Assembly (NCBI GenBank): GCA_934533075.1
Contig: CAKTBJ010000027.1
Coordinates: 1-42,111 of the forward strand
Direction of reading: 5' to 3'
DNA: 42,111 nt
Source: an uncultured Paracoccus sp.
GTDB taxonomy: Bacteria; Pseudomonadota; Alphaproteobacteria; Rhodobacterales; Rhodobacteraceae
Shown: positions 26,973 through 33,979 of the stretch, piece by piece
Position numbering within the stretch: the first letter of the stretch is position 1
Layout: each line of letters begins with the position of its first letter
Notes under the pieces: model-generated
Database searches by the model: none
What the model was told of the DNA's origin: nothing
What the model saw: the letters and a program-made list of their open reading frames with translations, nothing else
Translations under genes and position numbers: made by a program

Positions 26973-27686
26973 ATGACGCTGCGCCTCTTTCTAGATCACC
27001 CGCTCGGGCCGGGACAAGCCGTCGCCCTTCCGGCGGAGCAGGCGCATTACCTCGCCAACGTCATGCGCCGCGTGCCGGGCGAGGTGGTCGAGCTGTTCAA
27101 CGGCCGCGATGGCGCATGGTCGGCGCGGCTGGCGGCGCTGTCCAGGCGCGGGGGCGAGGCCGAGGTGCTGGCGCAGGTGGCGCCCCAGCGCGACCCGCCC
27201 GACCTGTGGCTGTGCTTTGCGCCGATCAAGAAGGCGCGCACGGATTTCATCGTCGAGAAGGCCACCGAGATGGGCGCCGCCCGCATCGTCCCGGTGCAGA
27301 CCGACCACACCAATGCCGAGCGCATCCGCCGCGACCGCTTGCAGGCCCATGCCGTCGAGGCCGCCGAGCAATGCGGCGGCACATTCGTTCCGCAGGTGGC
27401 GGACCTGCTGCCGCTGGACCGCCTGCTGGCCGGGCTTGACGGGCGCCGGATGCTCTGGGCCGACGAGGCCGCCGCCGGCCCGGCCACGGTGCTGACCGGG
27501 TTGCCGCGCGGGCCTTGGGCGATCCTGATCGGTCCCGAGGGCGGCTTCTCGGAGGCCGAGCGCAGCCGGTTGCGCGGCATGGACGGGGTGGCGCGGGTCT
27601 CGCTGGGGCCGCGCATCCTGCGCGCCGATACCGCCGCCGTGGCGGCGCTGGCGCTGTGGCAGGCGGCGCTGGGGGATTGGGGCTGA
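26973..27686 (+). CDS. rsmE: 16S rRNA (uracil-1498-N3)-methyltransferase
   Basis: RsmE methylates N3 of U1498 in 16S rRNA using S-adenosylmethionine. The 237-residue product shows the SPOUT-knot signatures: FAPIKKARTDFIVEKATEMGAARIVPVQTDHTN, AEQCGG in the middle, and the C-terminal SAM loop LIGPEGGFSEAER followed by SLGPRILRADTAAVAAL. The ATG at 26973 is the only sensible start; the longer open frame upstream is antisense to ubiA. The gene is divergent from ubiA with 46 bp between the preferred starts, an arrangement common in Rhodobacterales. Confidence 0.95.
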   Translation: MTLRLFLDHPLGPGQAVALPAEQAHYLANVMRRVPGEVVELFNGRDGAWSARLAALSRRGGEAEVLAQVAPQRDPPDLWLCFAPIKKARTDFIVEKATEMGAARIVPVQTDHTNAERIRRDRLQAHAVEAAEQCGGTFVPQVADLLPLDRLLAGLDGRRMLWADEAAAGPATVLTGLPRGPWAILIGPEGGFSEAERSRLRGMDGVARVSLGPRILRADTAAVAALALWQAALGDWG

Positions 27687-28253
27687 TGGGTTTTCCCGTT
27701 GCGCACCCGCCGCGCCGGGGTCTTGGCGCCGATACCGTCGGACAGCTGCCCGCGACCGCCCGCGTTGCGGCGGGGCCGCGCCTTCGAAGCCTGCGGCAGG
27801 GGGGCGCTGGCGGCGCCACGAATGACGGCGAGGGCCGGGGCCGAAGGTCTTTCGCCTGGGCAGCGTGGCACCGCGGCACCGATGGCGGGGCACGCCCGGC
27901 GGTGGTCCCGCGCCGTGGGGACCGCCGGCCTGCCCGTGCCGGTAATGCGGCGGGCCGGGGCGAGGGCCGGGGGGCAACGGTCTGTGCGGTTGCGGAGTCG
28001 TCGCGCCCCGGCGCCGCAGGTCCGGGGCGGCAGGGCGGTTCCGGCGGGCCGGGATGCGATTGATGGATGCCTTCGCCGCGAGGTTGCGGGGCCATGCGGG
28101 CGGCGCTGCCGGATCGGCGGCGTTGCCGGCCGCCCGTGCCGGTGCGGGCCGCACTGCCGAGGCCCGGCTTGCCGGGCCGTGCCCCGCGCCGCCCGGCCCG
28201 GCCGCGCCCTGCCGCCCCTCGGGACATCGCGCCGTCGTGTCGGGGACCTGCTG
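27687..28253. other. Gene-free region between rsmE and the NnrU-family gene
   Basis: The region is extremely GC-rich with no supported gene. It has internal imperfect repeats: GCCGGCC(T)GCCCGTGCCGGT at 27924-27943 and 28125-28143, and GCGAGGGCCGGGG at about 27829 and 27959. It may be a decayed gene, but I recognise no protein in any frame. Confidence 0.5.
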
Positions 28254-28934
28254 ATGCTCTCCGGGTGGACGGGTTTCGCGCTGGCCTGGGCGGCGTTCCT
28301 GGCCGCGCATGTCGTGCCGATGCTGCCGCCCGTGCGGGCGCGGCTGGTGGCGGCCCTCGGCAGGCGCGGCTATTTCGCGGCGTTCGGCGGGCTGTCGGTG
28401 CTGCTGCTGTGGCTGCTGATCCGCGCCGCCAATGCCGCGCCGCTGGTGGTGCTGGCGCCGCAACTGCCGTGGCAGCGGTGGCTGGTGAATCTCGCCATGC
28501 CGCCGGCGATCCTGCTGGCGGCCTATGGCGTCGCGATGCCCAATCCCTTCGGGCTGGGGCGCAAGGGTGCGGGCTTCGACCCGGAACGCCCCGGCATCCT
28601 CGGCGTGACCCGCCACCCGCTGATGTGGGCGCTGGCGATCTGGGCGGGGGCGCATCTGCTTGCCAACCCGGACCTTGCGCATGCGATCCTCTTCGGGGCC
28701 ATGCTGGCCTATGCCGCGCGCGGCATCGCCAGGGCCGAGGCGCGGGCGCGGGCCGACGGCACGCTGGCCGCGCTGGGCGCCCGCACCGGCCTGTGGCCCC
28801 TTGCCGCGCTGATCGCCGGGCGCTGGCATCCGCGGGGCCGGCCGTCGCCACGCCCCTTCCTGTGGGCGCTGCTGGCCTGGGCGGCGATCCTTGCGCTGCA
28901 TCCCCCCGTCATCGGCGCCTCGCCGCTGCCCTGA
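28254..28934 (+). CDS. NnrU family membrane protein
   Basis: This is a polytopic membrane protein of 226 residues with about six hydrophobic segments. The family marker region is present: VRARLVAALGRRGYFAAFGGLSVLLLWLLI, YGVAMPNPF, then PGILGVTRHPLMWALAIWAGAHLLANPD. The HP motif and following helix resemble the isoprenylcysteine/phospholipid methyltransferase-like membrane fold. NnrU was named from genes near nitrite/nitric oxide reductases in denitrifiers, but its function is unknown, and there are no denitrification genes here. smpB follows 45 bp downstream. Confidence 0.85.
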   Translation: MLSGWTGFALAWAAFLAAHVVPMLPPVRARLVAALGRRGYFAAFGGLSVLLLWLLIRAANAAPLVVLAPQLPWQRWLVNLAMPPAILLAAYGVAMPNPFGLGRKGAGFDPERPGILGVTRHPLMWALAIWAGAHLLANPDLAHAILFGAMLAYAARGIARAEARARADGTLAALGARTGLWPLAALIAGRWHPRGRPSPRPFLWALLAWAAILALHPPVIGASPLP

Positions 28935-28941
28935 CGCGCCC

Positions 28942-28970
28942 TTTACACGCGCCCCGCGCGCCCCTATCTG
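28942..28970 (+). promoter_or_regulatory. Probable smpB promoter
   Basis: TTTACA (28942-28947), 17 bp, TATCTG (28965-28970), ten bases before the smpB ATG. Transcription would start within about 3 bases of the start codon, implying a nearly leaderless mRNA. Confidence 0.5.
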
Positions 28971-28979
28971 GGCGGGATC

Positions 28980-29450
28980 ATGGCCGAGAAACCCGCAGGC
29001 AACTACAAGGTGATCGCCGAGAACCGGCGCGCCCGCTTCGACTATCACATCGAGAGCGATCTCGAAGTGGGCATCGTGCTGACCGGATCGGAGGTCAAAT
29101 CCCTGCGCACCGGGCAGTCCAACATCGCCGACAGCTATGCCTCGGTCGAGGGGGCCGAGCTGTGGCTGATCAACGGCTATATCGCCGGGCTGCAACAGGC
29201 GGGCGTCTTCGACCACGAGGAGCGCCGCCGCCGCAAGCTGCTGGTCAGCAAGCGCGAACTGGCGCGGCTGTGGCAGGCCAGCCAGCGCGAGGGCATGACC
29301 CTGGTGCCGCTGGTGATGTATTTCAACGACCGGGGCCGGGTGAAGCTGAAGCTGGGCATCGCCAAGGGCAAGAAGCAGGCCGACAAGCGCGAGACCGAGG
29401 CGAAACGCGACTGGAACCGCCAGAAGCAGCGGCTGCTGAAGCAGGGCTGA
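28980..29450 (+). CDS. smpB: SsrA-binding protein SmpB
   Basis: SmpB binds tmRNA and delivers it to stalled ribosomes in trans-translation. The 156-residue product has the family core [40 protein letters not shown] and LINGYIAGL, then [16 protein letters not shown] and the basic C-terminal tail [25 protein letters not shown] that becomes helical in the mRNA channel. The start ATG at 28980 is unambiguous. No ssrA gene is recognisable in the window, including the structured region downstream. Confidence 0.97.
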   Translation: MAEKPAGNYKVIAENRRARFDYHIESDLEVGIVLTGSEVKSLRTGQSNIADSYASVEGAELWLINGYIAGLQQAGVFDHEERRRRKLLVSKRELARLWQASQREGMTLVPLVMYFNDRGRVKLKLGIAKGKKQADKRETEAKRDWNRQKQRLLKQG

Positions 29451-29512
29451 GCGGGCGCCTTGGGGGGCTTCATGACCCCGATATTCGTTCCGGCCTTTCC
29501 ACCCAACCACCA

Positions 29513-29578
29513 CGCAGACTTGTCCATGCGCCGGAGATCCAAGGGAGTCGGAGGGGGGGGATAAGTCGGGCTTGCGGG
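29513..29578 (-). repeat. Dispersed repeat R, copy 2
   Basis: This is the reverse complement match of 17689-17757. Here the left arm reads GACTTATCC rather than GACTTGTCC and the pairing between arms is partly lost. Confidence 0.7.
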
Positions 29579-29600
29579 CACCCGAGAGGGTGATCGGCCC

Positions 29601-29646
29601 GCCTGCGCCCCTGAGGGGCTTGGCAGCCCGGCGCTGCCGCCCGGCC
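29601..29646 (+). repeat. Palindromic element P, copy 5
   Basis: GCCTGCGCCCCTGAGGGGC (stem GCCCC-TGA-GGGGC at 29607-29619), then TTGGC and the tail GCGCTGCCGCCCGGCC at 29631-29646. Confidence 0.75.
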
Positions 29647-29687
29647 CTGCGGCAAAATGTGGTGCTGGGGTGGTGGTGAGGTCGGAA

Positions 29688-29786
29688 GGCCGCCTGTTGG
29701 CGGCCATAGGGAGCGCGCAGGTGCGCGCATTGGTTTCTTCGTTGTGCGGCCCCTGCTGGGGCCGCACGGCGGGGCGCTCGCCGCCC
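29688..29786. other. Cluster of consecutive hairpins, possible structured RNA
   Basis: Three perfect hairpins with four-base loops follow one another: GGCCGCC-TGTT-GGCGGCC (29688-29705), GCGCGC-AGGT-GCGCGC (29713-29728) and GTGCGGCCCC-TGCT-GGGGCCGCAC (29744-29767). A fourth with one bulge follows (29768-29786). No protein frame explains them. The cluster could be a small RNA, an extended repeat, or an mRNA structure; the strand is not determined. Confidence 0.45.
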
Positions 29787-29979
29787 CCGCACCCCAGGCA
29801 CTGCTCTCCAGGTTTCTAGCAGGAAGAAGAAAGGGGGGTGGCGTGAGGCTGGTATTACCTCGCAAGGCAAGGCGGTAGTGTCGCAAAGCCGGGTGACAGC
29901 GGCGGGCATGCAGGCCCTGTAGGGGGCGGCCGGAACAATTGCAGGCTTTCAGCCGAGAGCGAGGCGGCGCCTCCGGCAA

Positions 29980-30022
29980 GGCCGGGCGGCAGCGCAGGCT
30001 TGCCCCTTGGGGCAAGCCTTCC
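29980..30022 (-). repeat. Palindromic element P, copy 6
   Basis: On the minus strand, 11-bp perfect arms (AGGCTTGCCCC and GGGGCAAGCCT, 29996-30019) are followed by the tail GCGCTGCCGCCCGGCC. It differs from copy 1 mainly by compensating changes in both arms. Confidence 0.85.
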
Positions 30023-30233
30023 TTCCTTGCGATTCATCCGGAGGGGGGCGGATGACCCGGACCGCCGCACCGCCCCCGCATCCCGAACGCGGCGCTGCCC
30101 CTCGGCCGCAGGCGGGCACCTCTTGCGACGATGCAACCTGAAGCCCCGCCGCGCCGTCCGCACCCTCACCACCCCATTGCCCCGAAGCATCCGCCTCGCT
30201 AGACGGAGAAAAGCGCGACAAGGGGGAGACGCC

Positions 30234-31088
30234 ATGACCGACGATCCGAAAACGCTGGTTTCGACCGACTGGCTGGCCGCCCACCTGCACGATCCCGACC
30301 TGCGCATCCTCGATGCCAGCTGGCACATGCCGGCCTCGGGCCGCGATGCCCGCGCCGAATACAACGCCGCCCATATCCCCGGCGCCCGCTTCTTCGACAT
30401 CGACGCGATTTCCGACCGCAAGAGCGACTTGCCCCACATGGCGCCGCCGCCCGAGATGTTCGTCTCGCGCCTGCGGGCGATGGGGGTGGGCGACGGGCAT
30501 CAGGTGGTCGTCTACGACAGTTCCGATGTGCGCTCGGCGGCGCGGGTCTGGTGGACCTTCCGCCTGATGGGCAAGACCGACGTGGCGGTGCTGGATGGCG
30601 GCTTTGCCAAATGGCTGGCCGAGGGGCGCGAGACCGAGGACCTGCCGCCGATCCTGCGCGACCGCCACATGACCGTCTCGCGTCAGGCCGGGCTGGTGCG
30701 GGACGTGACGCAGGTGGCGGCGGCCTCCAAGCTGGGCACGCACCAGATCCTCGACGCGCGCGGCGCCGAGCGTTTCCGCGGCGAGGTGCCCGAGCCGCGC
30801 GCCGGCCTGCGCGCCGGCCATATCCCCGGCTCGAAGAACCTGCCCTTCGGTCGCCTGTTCAATGCCGACGGCACCATGAAGGATCCCGACGCCCTGCGGG
30901 CCGAGTTCGACGGCGCGGGCATCGACCTCGCCCGCCCGGTCATCACCACCTGCGGGTCTGGCATCACCGCCTCGGTCCTCGCCTTGGGGCTGGAGCGTGC
31001 CGGCGCCCGCGACTGGTCGGTCTATGACGGGTCATGGACCGAATGGGGCAGCTATCCCGACCTGAAGATCGCAACCGGAGACGCATGA
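30234..31088 (+). CDS. sseA: 3-mercaptopyruvate sulfurtransferase
   Basis: This two-domain rhodanese-fold enzyme of 284 residues takes sulfur from 3-mercaptopyruvate and passes it to a thiol acceptor. The N-terminal inactive rhodanese domain (LVSTDWLAAHLHDPDLRILDASW, AEYNAAHIPGARFFDIDAISD) is followed by the catalytic one. The active loop is CGSGITAS with Cys240, the mercaptopyruvate-type loop rather than the CRKGVT of thiosulfate sulfurtransferases. AGGGGGAGAC precedes the ATG at 30234. Its stop overlaps the next gene's start as ATGA, so the two are coupled. The aminotransferase downstream could supply the substrate from cysteine. Confidence 0.93.
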   Translation: MTDDPKTLVSTDWLAAHLHDPDLRILDASWHMPASGRDARAEYNAAHIPGARFFDIDAISDRKSDLPHMAPPPEMFVSRLRAMGVGDGHQVVVYDSSDVRSAARVWWTFRLMGKTDVAVLDGGFAKWLAEGRETEDLPPILRDRHMTVSRQAGLVRDVTQVAAASKLGTHQILDARGAERFRGEVPEPRAGLRAGHIPGSKNLPFGRLFNADGTMKDPDALRAEFDGAGIDLARPVITTCGSGITASVLALGLERAGARDWSVYDGSWTEWGSYPDLKIATGDA

Positions 31089-32269
31089 TGCTGTCCAACC
31101 TGAAACCGCAGGCCCCCGACAAGATCCTCGCCCTGATGGGCGAGTTCCGCGCCGACACGCGGCAGGGCAAGATCGACCTCGGCGTCGGGGTCTACAAGGA
31201 CGCCAGCGGCCACACCCCGGTCATGCGCGCCGTCAAGGCCGCCGAGGCGCGGATTCTGGAGGCGCAGACCACGAAGGTCTACACCGCCCTGGCCGGGGAA
31301 GCCGATTACCGCGAGGCGCTGGCCGCGCTGATCCTGGGCGATGTGCCGGCGGACCGGCTGGCCAGCGTGGCCACCGTGGCCGGCACCGGCGCCGTGCGCA
31401 CCGGGTTCGAACTCGCGCGCATGGCCAACCCGGACCTGCGGGTGTTCGTGTCGAATCCGACCTGGCCGAACCACAACTCGATCCTGGCCTTCATGGGCCT
31501 GCCCGTGGTGCAATATCGCTATTTCGACGCTGCCACGCGCGGGGTGGATATCGAGGGCATGCTGGCCGACCTCGCGCAGGCCCGCCCCGGCGATCTGGTG
31601 TTGCTGCATGGCTGCTGCCACAACCCGACCGGCGCCAACCCGACGCCCGAGCAATGGCTGGCGATCGCCGATGTGGTCGCGCGCACGGGCGCCCTGCCGC
31701 TGGTCGATCTGGCCTATCAGGGCTTCGGCGACGGGCTGGAGGAAGACGCCTACGCCACCCGCCTGCTGGCCTCGCGCCTGCCTCAGGTGCTGGTCGCGGC
31801 CTCGTGCTCGAAGAATTTCGGCATCTATCGCGAGCGTGCCGGCATCCTGCTGGCCCTGACCCCCGACACGGCGACGCGAGACCTCGCGCAAGGCGCGATG
31901 GCCTATCTGAACCGCCAGACCTTCAGCTTCCCGCCGGATCACGGCGCGCGGATCGTGGCGACGATCCTGACCGACGACGCCCTGCGCGCCGACTGGCAGG
32001 CGGAGCTGGAAGCGGTGCGCCTGCACATGCTGGGCCTGCGCGAGCAACTGGCGGGCGAGCTGCGCGCCCTGACCGGCACCGATCGCTTCGACTTCGTGGC
32101 GCGGCACCGGGGGATGTTCTCGCAACTGGGCGCGACGCCGGAGCAGGTGGCCCGGATGAAGGAGGACGCGGCGATCTATATGGTCAGCGATTCGCGGCTG
32201 AACATCGCGGGGCTGAACGTGGATACGGTGCCGATCCTGGCGCGGGCGATCGTGGAAGCGGGGGTTTAG
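31085..32269 (+). CDS. Class I aspartate/aromatic aminotransferase
   Basis: This PLP enzyme transfers amino groups between aromatic amino acids or aspartate and 2-oxoglutarate. The 394-residue product belongs to the AspC/TyrB (aminotransferase Ialpha) line: LGVGVYKDASGHTPVMRAVKAAE, FVSNPTWPNHNSI, the HGCCHNPTGANPT loop, and the Schiff-base lysine in ASCSKNFGIYRERAG (Lys243). The C-terminal SRLNIAGLN carries the substrate-carboxylate arginine. tyrB and aspC cannot be separated by eye. It overlaps the sseA stop by 4 bp and is followed by a terminator. AspC-type enzymes can transaminate cysteine to 3-mercaptopyruvate, which would feed SseA. Confidence 0.92.
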   Translation: MMLSNLKPQAPDKILALMGEFRADTRQGKIDLGVGVYKDASGHTPVMRAVKAAEARILEAQTTKVYTALAGEADYREALAALILGDVPADRLASVATVAGTGAVRTGFELARMANPDLRVFVSNPTWPNHNSILAFMGLPVVQYRYFDAATRGVDIEGMLADLAQARPGDLVLLHGCCHNPTGANPTPEQWLAIADVVARTGALPLVDLAYQGFGDGLEEDAYATRLLASRLPQVLVAASCSKNFGIYRERAGILLALTPDTATRDLAQGAMAYLNRQTFSFPPDHGARIVATILTDDALRADWQAELEAVRLHMLGLREQLAGELRALTGTDRFDFVARHRGMFSQLGATPEQVARMKEDAAIYMVSDSRLNIAGLNVDTVPILARAIVEAGV

Positions 32270-32278
32270 GTCCCGAGG

Positions 32279-32305
32279 GGCGCCCTGCGGGGCGCCTTTT
32301 TCTTT
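32279..32305 (+). terminator. Rho-independent terminator of sseA-aminotransferase operon
   Basis: Stem GGCGCCC (32279-32285) with GGGCGCC (32290-32296), loop TGCG, then TTTTTCTTT, beginning 9 bp past the stop codon. Confidence 0.9.
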
Positions 32306-32316
32306 GGTCGCCTTCC

Positions 32317-32352
32317 TTGACCTGTGCAGGATTCTGTCCATATTGAGGACAG
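32317..32352 (+). promoter_or_regulatory. Promoter and palindromic operator of the toxin-antitoxin module
   Basis: TTGACC (32317-32322), then ATATTG at 32340 as a weak -10 box. A perfect inverted repeat, CTGTCC-ATATTGA-GGACAG (32334-32352), covers the -10 box and ends 14 bp before the antitoxin ATG. This is where autorepression by a YefM-YoeB complex would act. Confidence 0.6.
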
Positions 32353-32366
32353 CCAAGGAGGCCGCT

Positions 32367-32630
32367 ATGTATGTCATCACCTATACCGACGCCCGGAACG
32401 CGCTGAAGGACGTGCTGGACCGCGCCATCAACGACCGCGAGCCGGTGATCATCTCGCGCCGGAACCGTGAGGCCGCCGTGGTCATGTCGCTGGACGACTA
32501 CAATTCCATGCAGGAAACGCTGTATCTGCTGCGCAGCCCGAACAACGCCCGCCGCCTTATGGACTCCATCGCCGAGATGGAGGCCGGCGGCGGCGAGGTG
32601 CATGAACTGATCCGCCCGGCCAAGGGCTGA
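32367..32630 (+). CDS. yefM: YefM/Phd family antitoxin
   Basis: This antitoxin of 87 residues should bind the YoeB-type toxin encoded next and repress its own promoter. The N-terminal Phd/YefM fold is clear: MYVITYTDARNALKDVLDRAINDREPVIISRRNREAAVVMSLDDYNSMQETLYLL. The C-terminal half (RRLMDSIAEMEAGGGEVHEL) is the toxin-binding part. AAGGAGG stands just ahead of the ATG at 32367. The toxin starts with a GTG 3 bp after the stop codon. The module sits between the operon terminator upstream and a damaged hydrolase gene downstream. Confidence 0.92.
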   Translation: MYVITYTDARNALKDVLDRAINDREPVIISRRNREAAVVMSLDDYNSMQETLYLLRSPNNARRLMDSIAEMEAGGGEVHELIRPAKG

Positions 32631-32633
32631 ACC

Positions 32634-32903
32634 GTGCTGCTGGTCTTTTCGACCCATGCATGGGCCGATTATCTTTGGTGGCAGGCCGAGGCTCGGGGCA
32701 AGCAACTGGACCGGCTGAACGACCTGATCGAGGCGACCAAGCGCGATCCGTTTCGGGGTATCGGCAAGCCAGAGCCTTTGCGTGGCGACAAGTCAGGCTG
32801 GTGGTCCCGCCGTATCAATGACGAGCACCGCATGGTCTATCGCGTCACCGGCAAGGGCGATGCGCAGCAGTTGGAAATCATTCAGCTACGCTATCACTAC
32901 TAG
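32634..32903 (+). CDS. yoeB: Txe/YoeB family toxin (mRNA interferase)
   Basis: YoeB toxins cut mRNA in the ribosomal A site and arrest translation. The 89-residue product matches the family end to end: FSTHAWADYLWWQAEARGKQLDRLNDLIEATKRDPFRGIGKPEPLRGDKSGWWSRRINDEHRMVYRV, ending LRYHY. Residues matching the E. coli catalytic set are present (Glu47, Arg66, His88, Tyr89), so it should be active. Translation starts from GTG at 32634, 3 bp after the antitoxin stop. Its stop codon overlaps the convergent hydrolase stop within CTAG. Confidence 0.93.
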   Translation: MLLVFSTHAWADYLWWQAEARGKQLDRLNDLIEATKRDPFRGIGKPEPLRGDKSGWWSRRINDEHRMVYRVTGKGDAQQLEIIQLRYHY

Positions 32904-33862
32904 CGACTGCCGGCCTCGGCGAGGAACGACCGGATCGCTCCGGTGATCGCGTCATGGACATGCGCCCGTGCCTCCGCAGAGGTGCCGCACAAGGCGGGAT
33001 CGCCGTCCTCTTCCAACAGGATTTCCGGGCCGGCTTGGGTGCAGGTGGCGAAGGCATCGAAGCCTGTGGCCTCGGGAATCGCGATGGTTTCCAGTGACCG
33101 CCCCGTCACTGCGACAGGCTCCGCCGAGAGTGAGACCAGCAGCGTCGGCACCGTGCCGCCCTTGAGCACGGCGGGATATTCCGGTTCCAGAATGATCGCG
33201 GCACTCAGGCGGGGGTCGGGTTTCAGCGACGCGAATCCGCCCGGATCGACCTGATCCAGTGTGACATTCCGGGCGGCGAACCATGCGCAATCCGGTGCGG
33301 GCGCTTCGCCCGAGGTGCAGGACCGGGCATAGGCGTCCATGTCCAGCGCGCTTCCCGTCAGCGACAGCGCCGCCGTCCCGCCAAGGGCAAAGCCGATGAC
33401 CGATAGCCGGTCCCGATCGACGTGATCGGCCCAGGCCGGAGTGCCGAGGATCATGTCCAAGGCGCGGCTGATGTCGCGCGGGCGTTGCCAGATCTCGTTC
33501 GCGGCGGTGGCGGCGTTCTCGGGGCGGGAGGCGTTGACCTCGACCACGATGAAGCCGGCCTGCGCCAGCGACGCACCCAGCCAGGCACCGGAATCGGGTG
33601 CGGATCGCAACCCGCCATGCGACAGCACGACCAGCGGCAGCGGCCCGGCGGTCATGGGGGCGTCCGCAGTGGCGGCGGTGCCGGTGAAGACGGCATTGCC
33701 GCCCACCATCGTCGAAGCCTCGCTGTCGGAGGGATATCAGACCGACAAGGCCAACGGGCGCCCGGCCTCGGTGGTATCGGCAAGATGGGCGATGCCCGGC
33801 GCCGCAGCCGCGAGGCTGGGCGCGGCCATTATTGCCAAGGATATGGAAAGGCAGAGTTTCAT
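32900..33862 (-). pseudogene. Secreted dienelactone hydrolase-like alpha/beta hydrolase, interrupted by an in-frame stop
   Basis: Reading from the ATG at 33862 gives a signal peptide (MKLCLSISLAIMAAPSLAAA) and PGIAHLADTTEAGRPLALSV, then a TGA at 33739-33737, then YPSDSEASTMVGGNAVF in the same frame, on to the stop at 32900. Family members usually have Val-Trp-Tyr-Pro here, so the TGA most likely replaced TGG (Trp). The rest has an alpha/beta hydrolase pattern (PLVVLSHGGLRS, the elbow SVIGFALGG in which the nucleophile Ser appears replaced by Ala, and a late His in EARAHVHDAI). An internal ATG at 33709 could still make 269 residues, but without export signal. It converges on the yoeB gene with a 4-bp overlap of stops. 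Confidence 0.75.
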
Positions 33863-33930
33863 GTCATGGCTCCATGAGCGGGATACCCTGGCGCGGTATC
33901 ACGCGCCCCGGAGACTGTCAGCCGGCCAAA

Positions 33931-33960
33931 CCAAAACACCCCGGCGCAAGGCCGGGGTGT
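33931..33960 (-). terminator. Rho-independent terminator after ftsH
   Basis: On the minus strand, 20 bases past the ftsH stop: a perfect 10-bp stem (ACACCCCGGC with GCCGGGGTGT, 33936-33960), loop of five, then TTTTGG. The Tol-Pal/tilS/ftsH transcription unit should end here. Confidence 0.92.
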
Positions 33961-33979
33961 CGCATCGCTCGCAATCCGC

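Larger units (their letters stand above)
29451..30233. other. Gene-free region between smpB and sseA, repeats and hairpins
   Basis: No convincing protein gene. It holds a reverse copy of the R repeat (29513-29578), two P elements (29601-29646, plus; 29980-30022, minus) and a cluster of short hairpins (29688-29786). The sseA promoter probably lies after 30120, but I cannot define it. Confidence 0.65.

Noticed and set aside
28054..28254. A 66-codon frame ending at the NnrU-family start
   Set aside because: Ala/Gly/Pro-rich, no binding site or known domain; the overlap with the next start is not enough evidence.
29177..30015. Minus-strand frames in the smpB-sseA gap
   Set aside because: They run over the P and R repeats and part of smpB; Pro/Ser/Arg-rich with no family similarity.
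29451..30233. tmRNA (ssrA) next to smpB
   Set aside because: No peptide tag, tRNA-like acceptor or CCA end is visible on either strand.
32367..33862. Genomic island around the toxin-antitoxin genes
   Set aside because: The genes are slightly less GC-rich, but there is no integrase, tRNA or boundary repeat.
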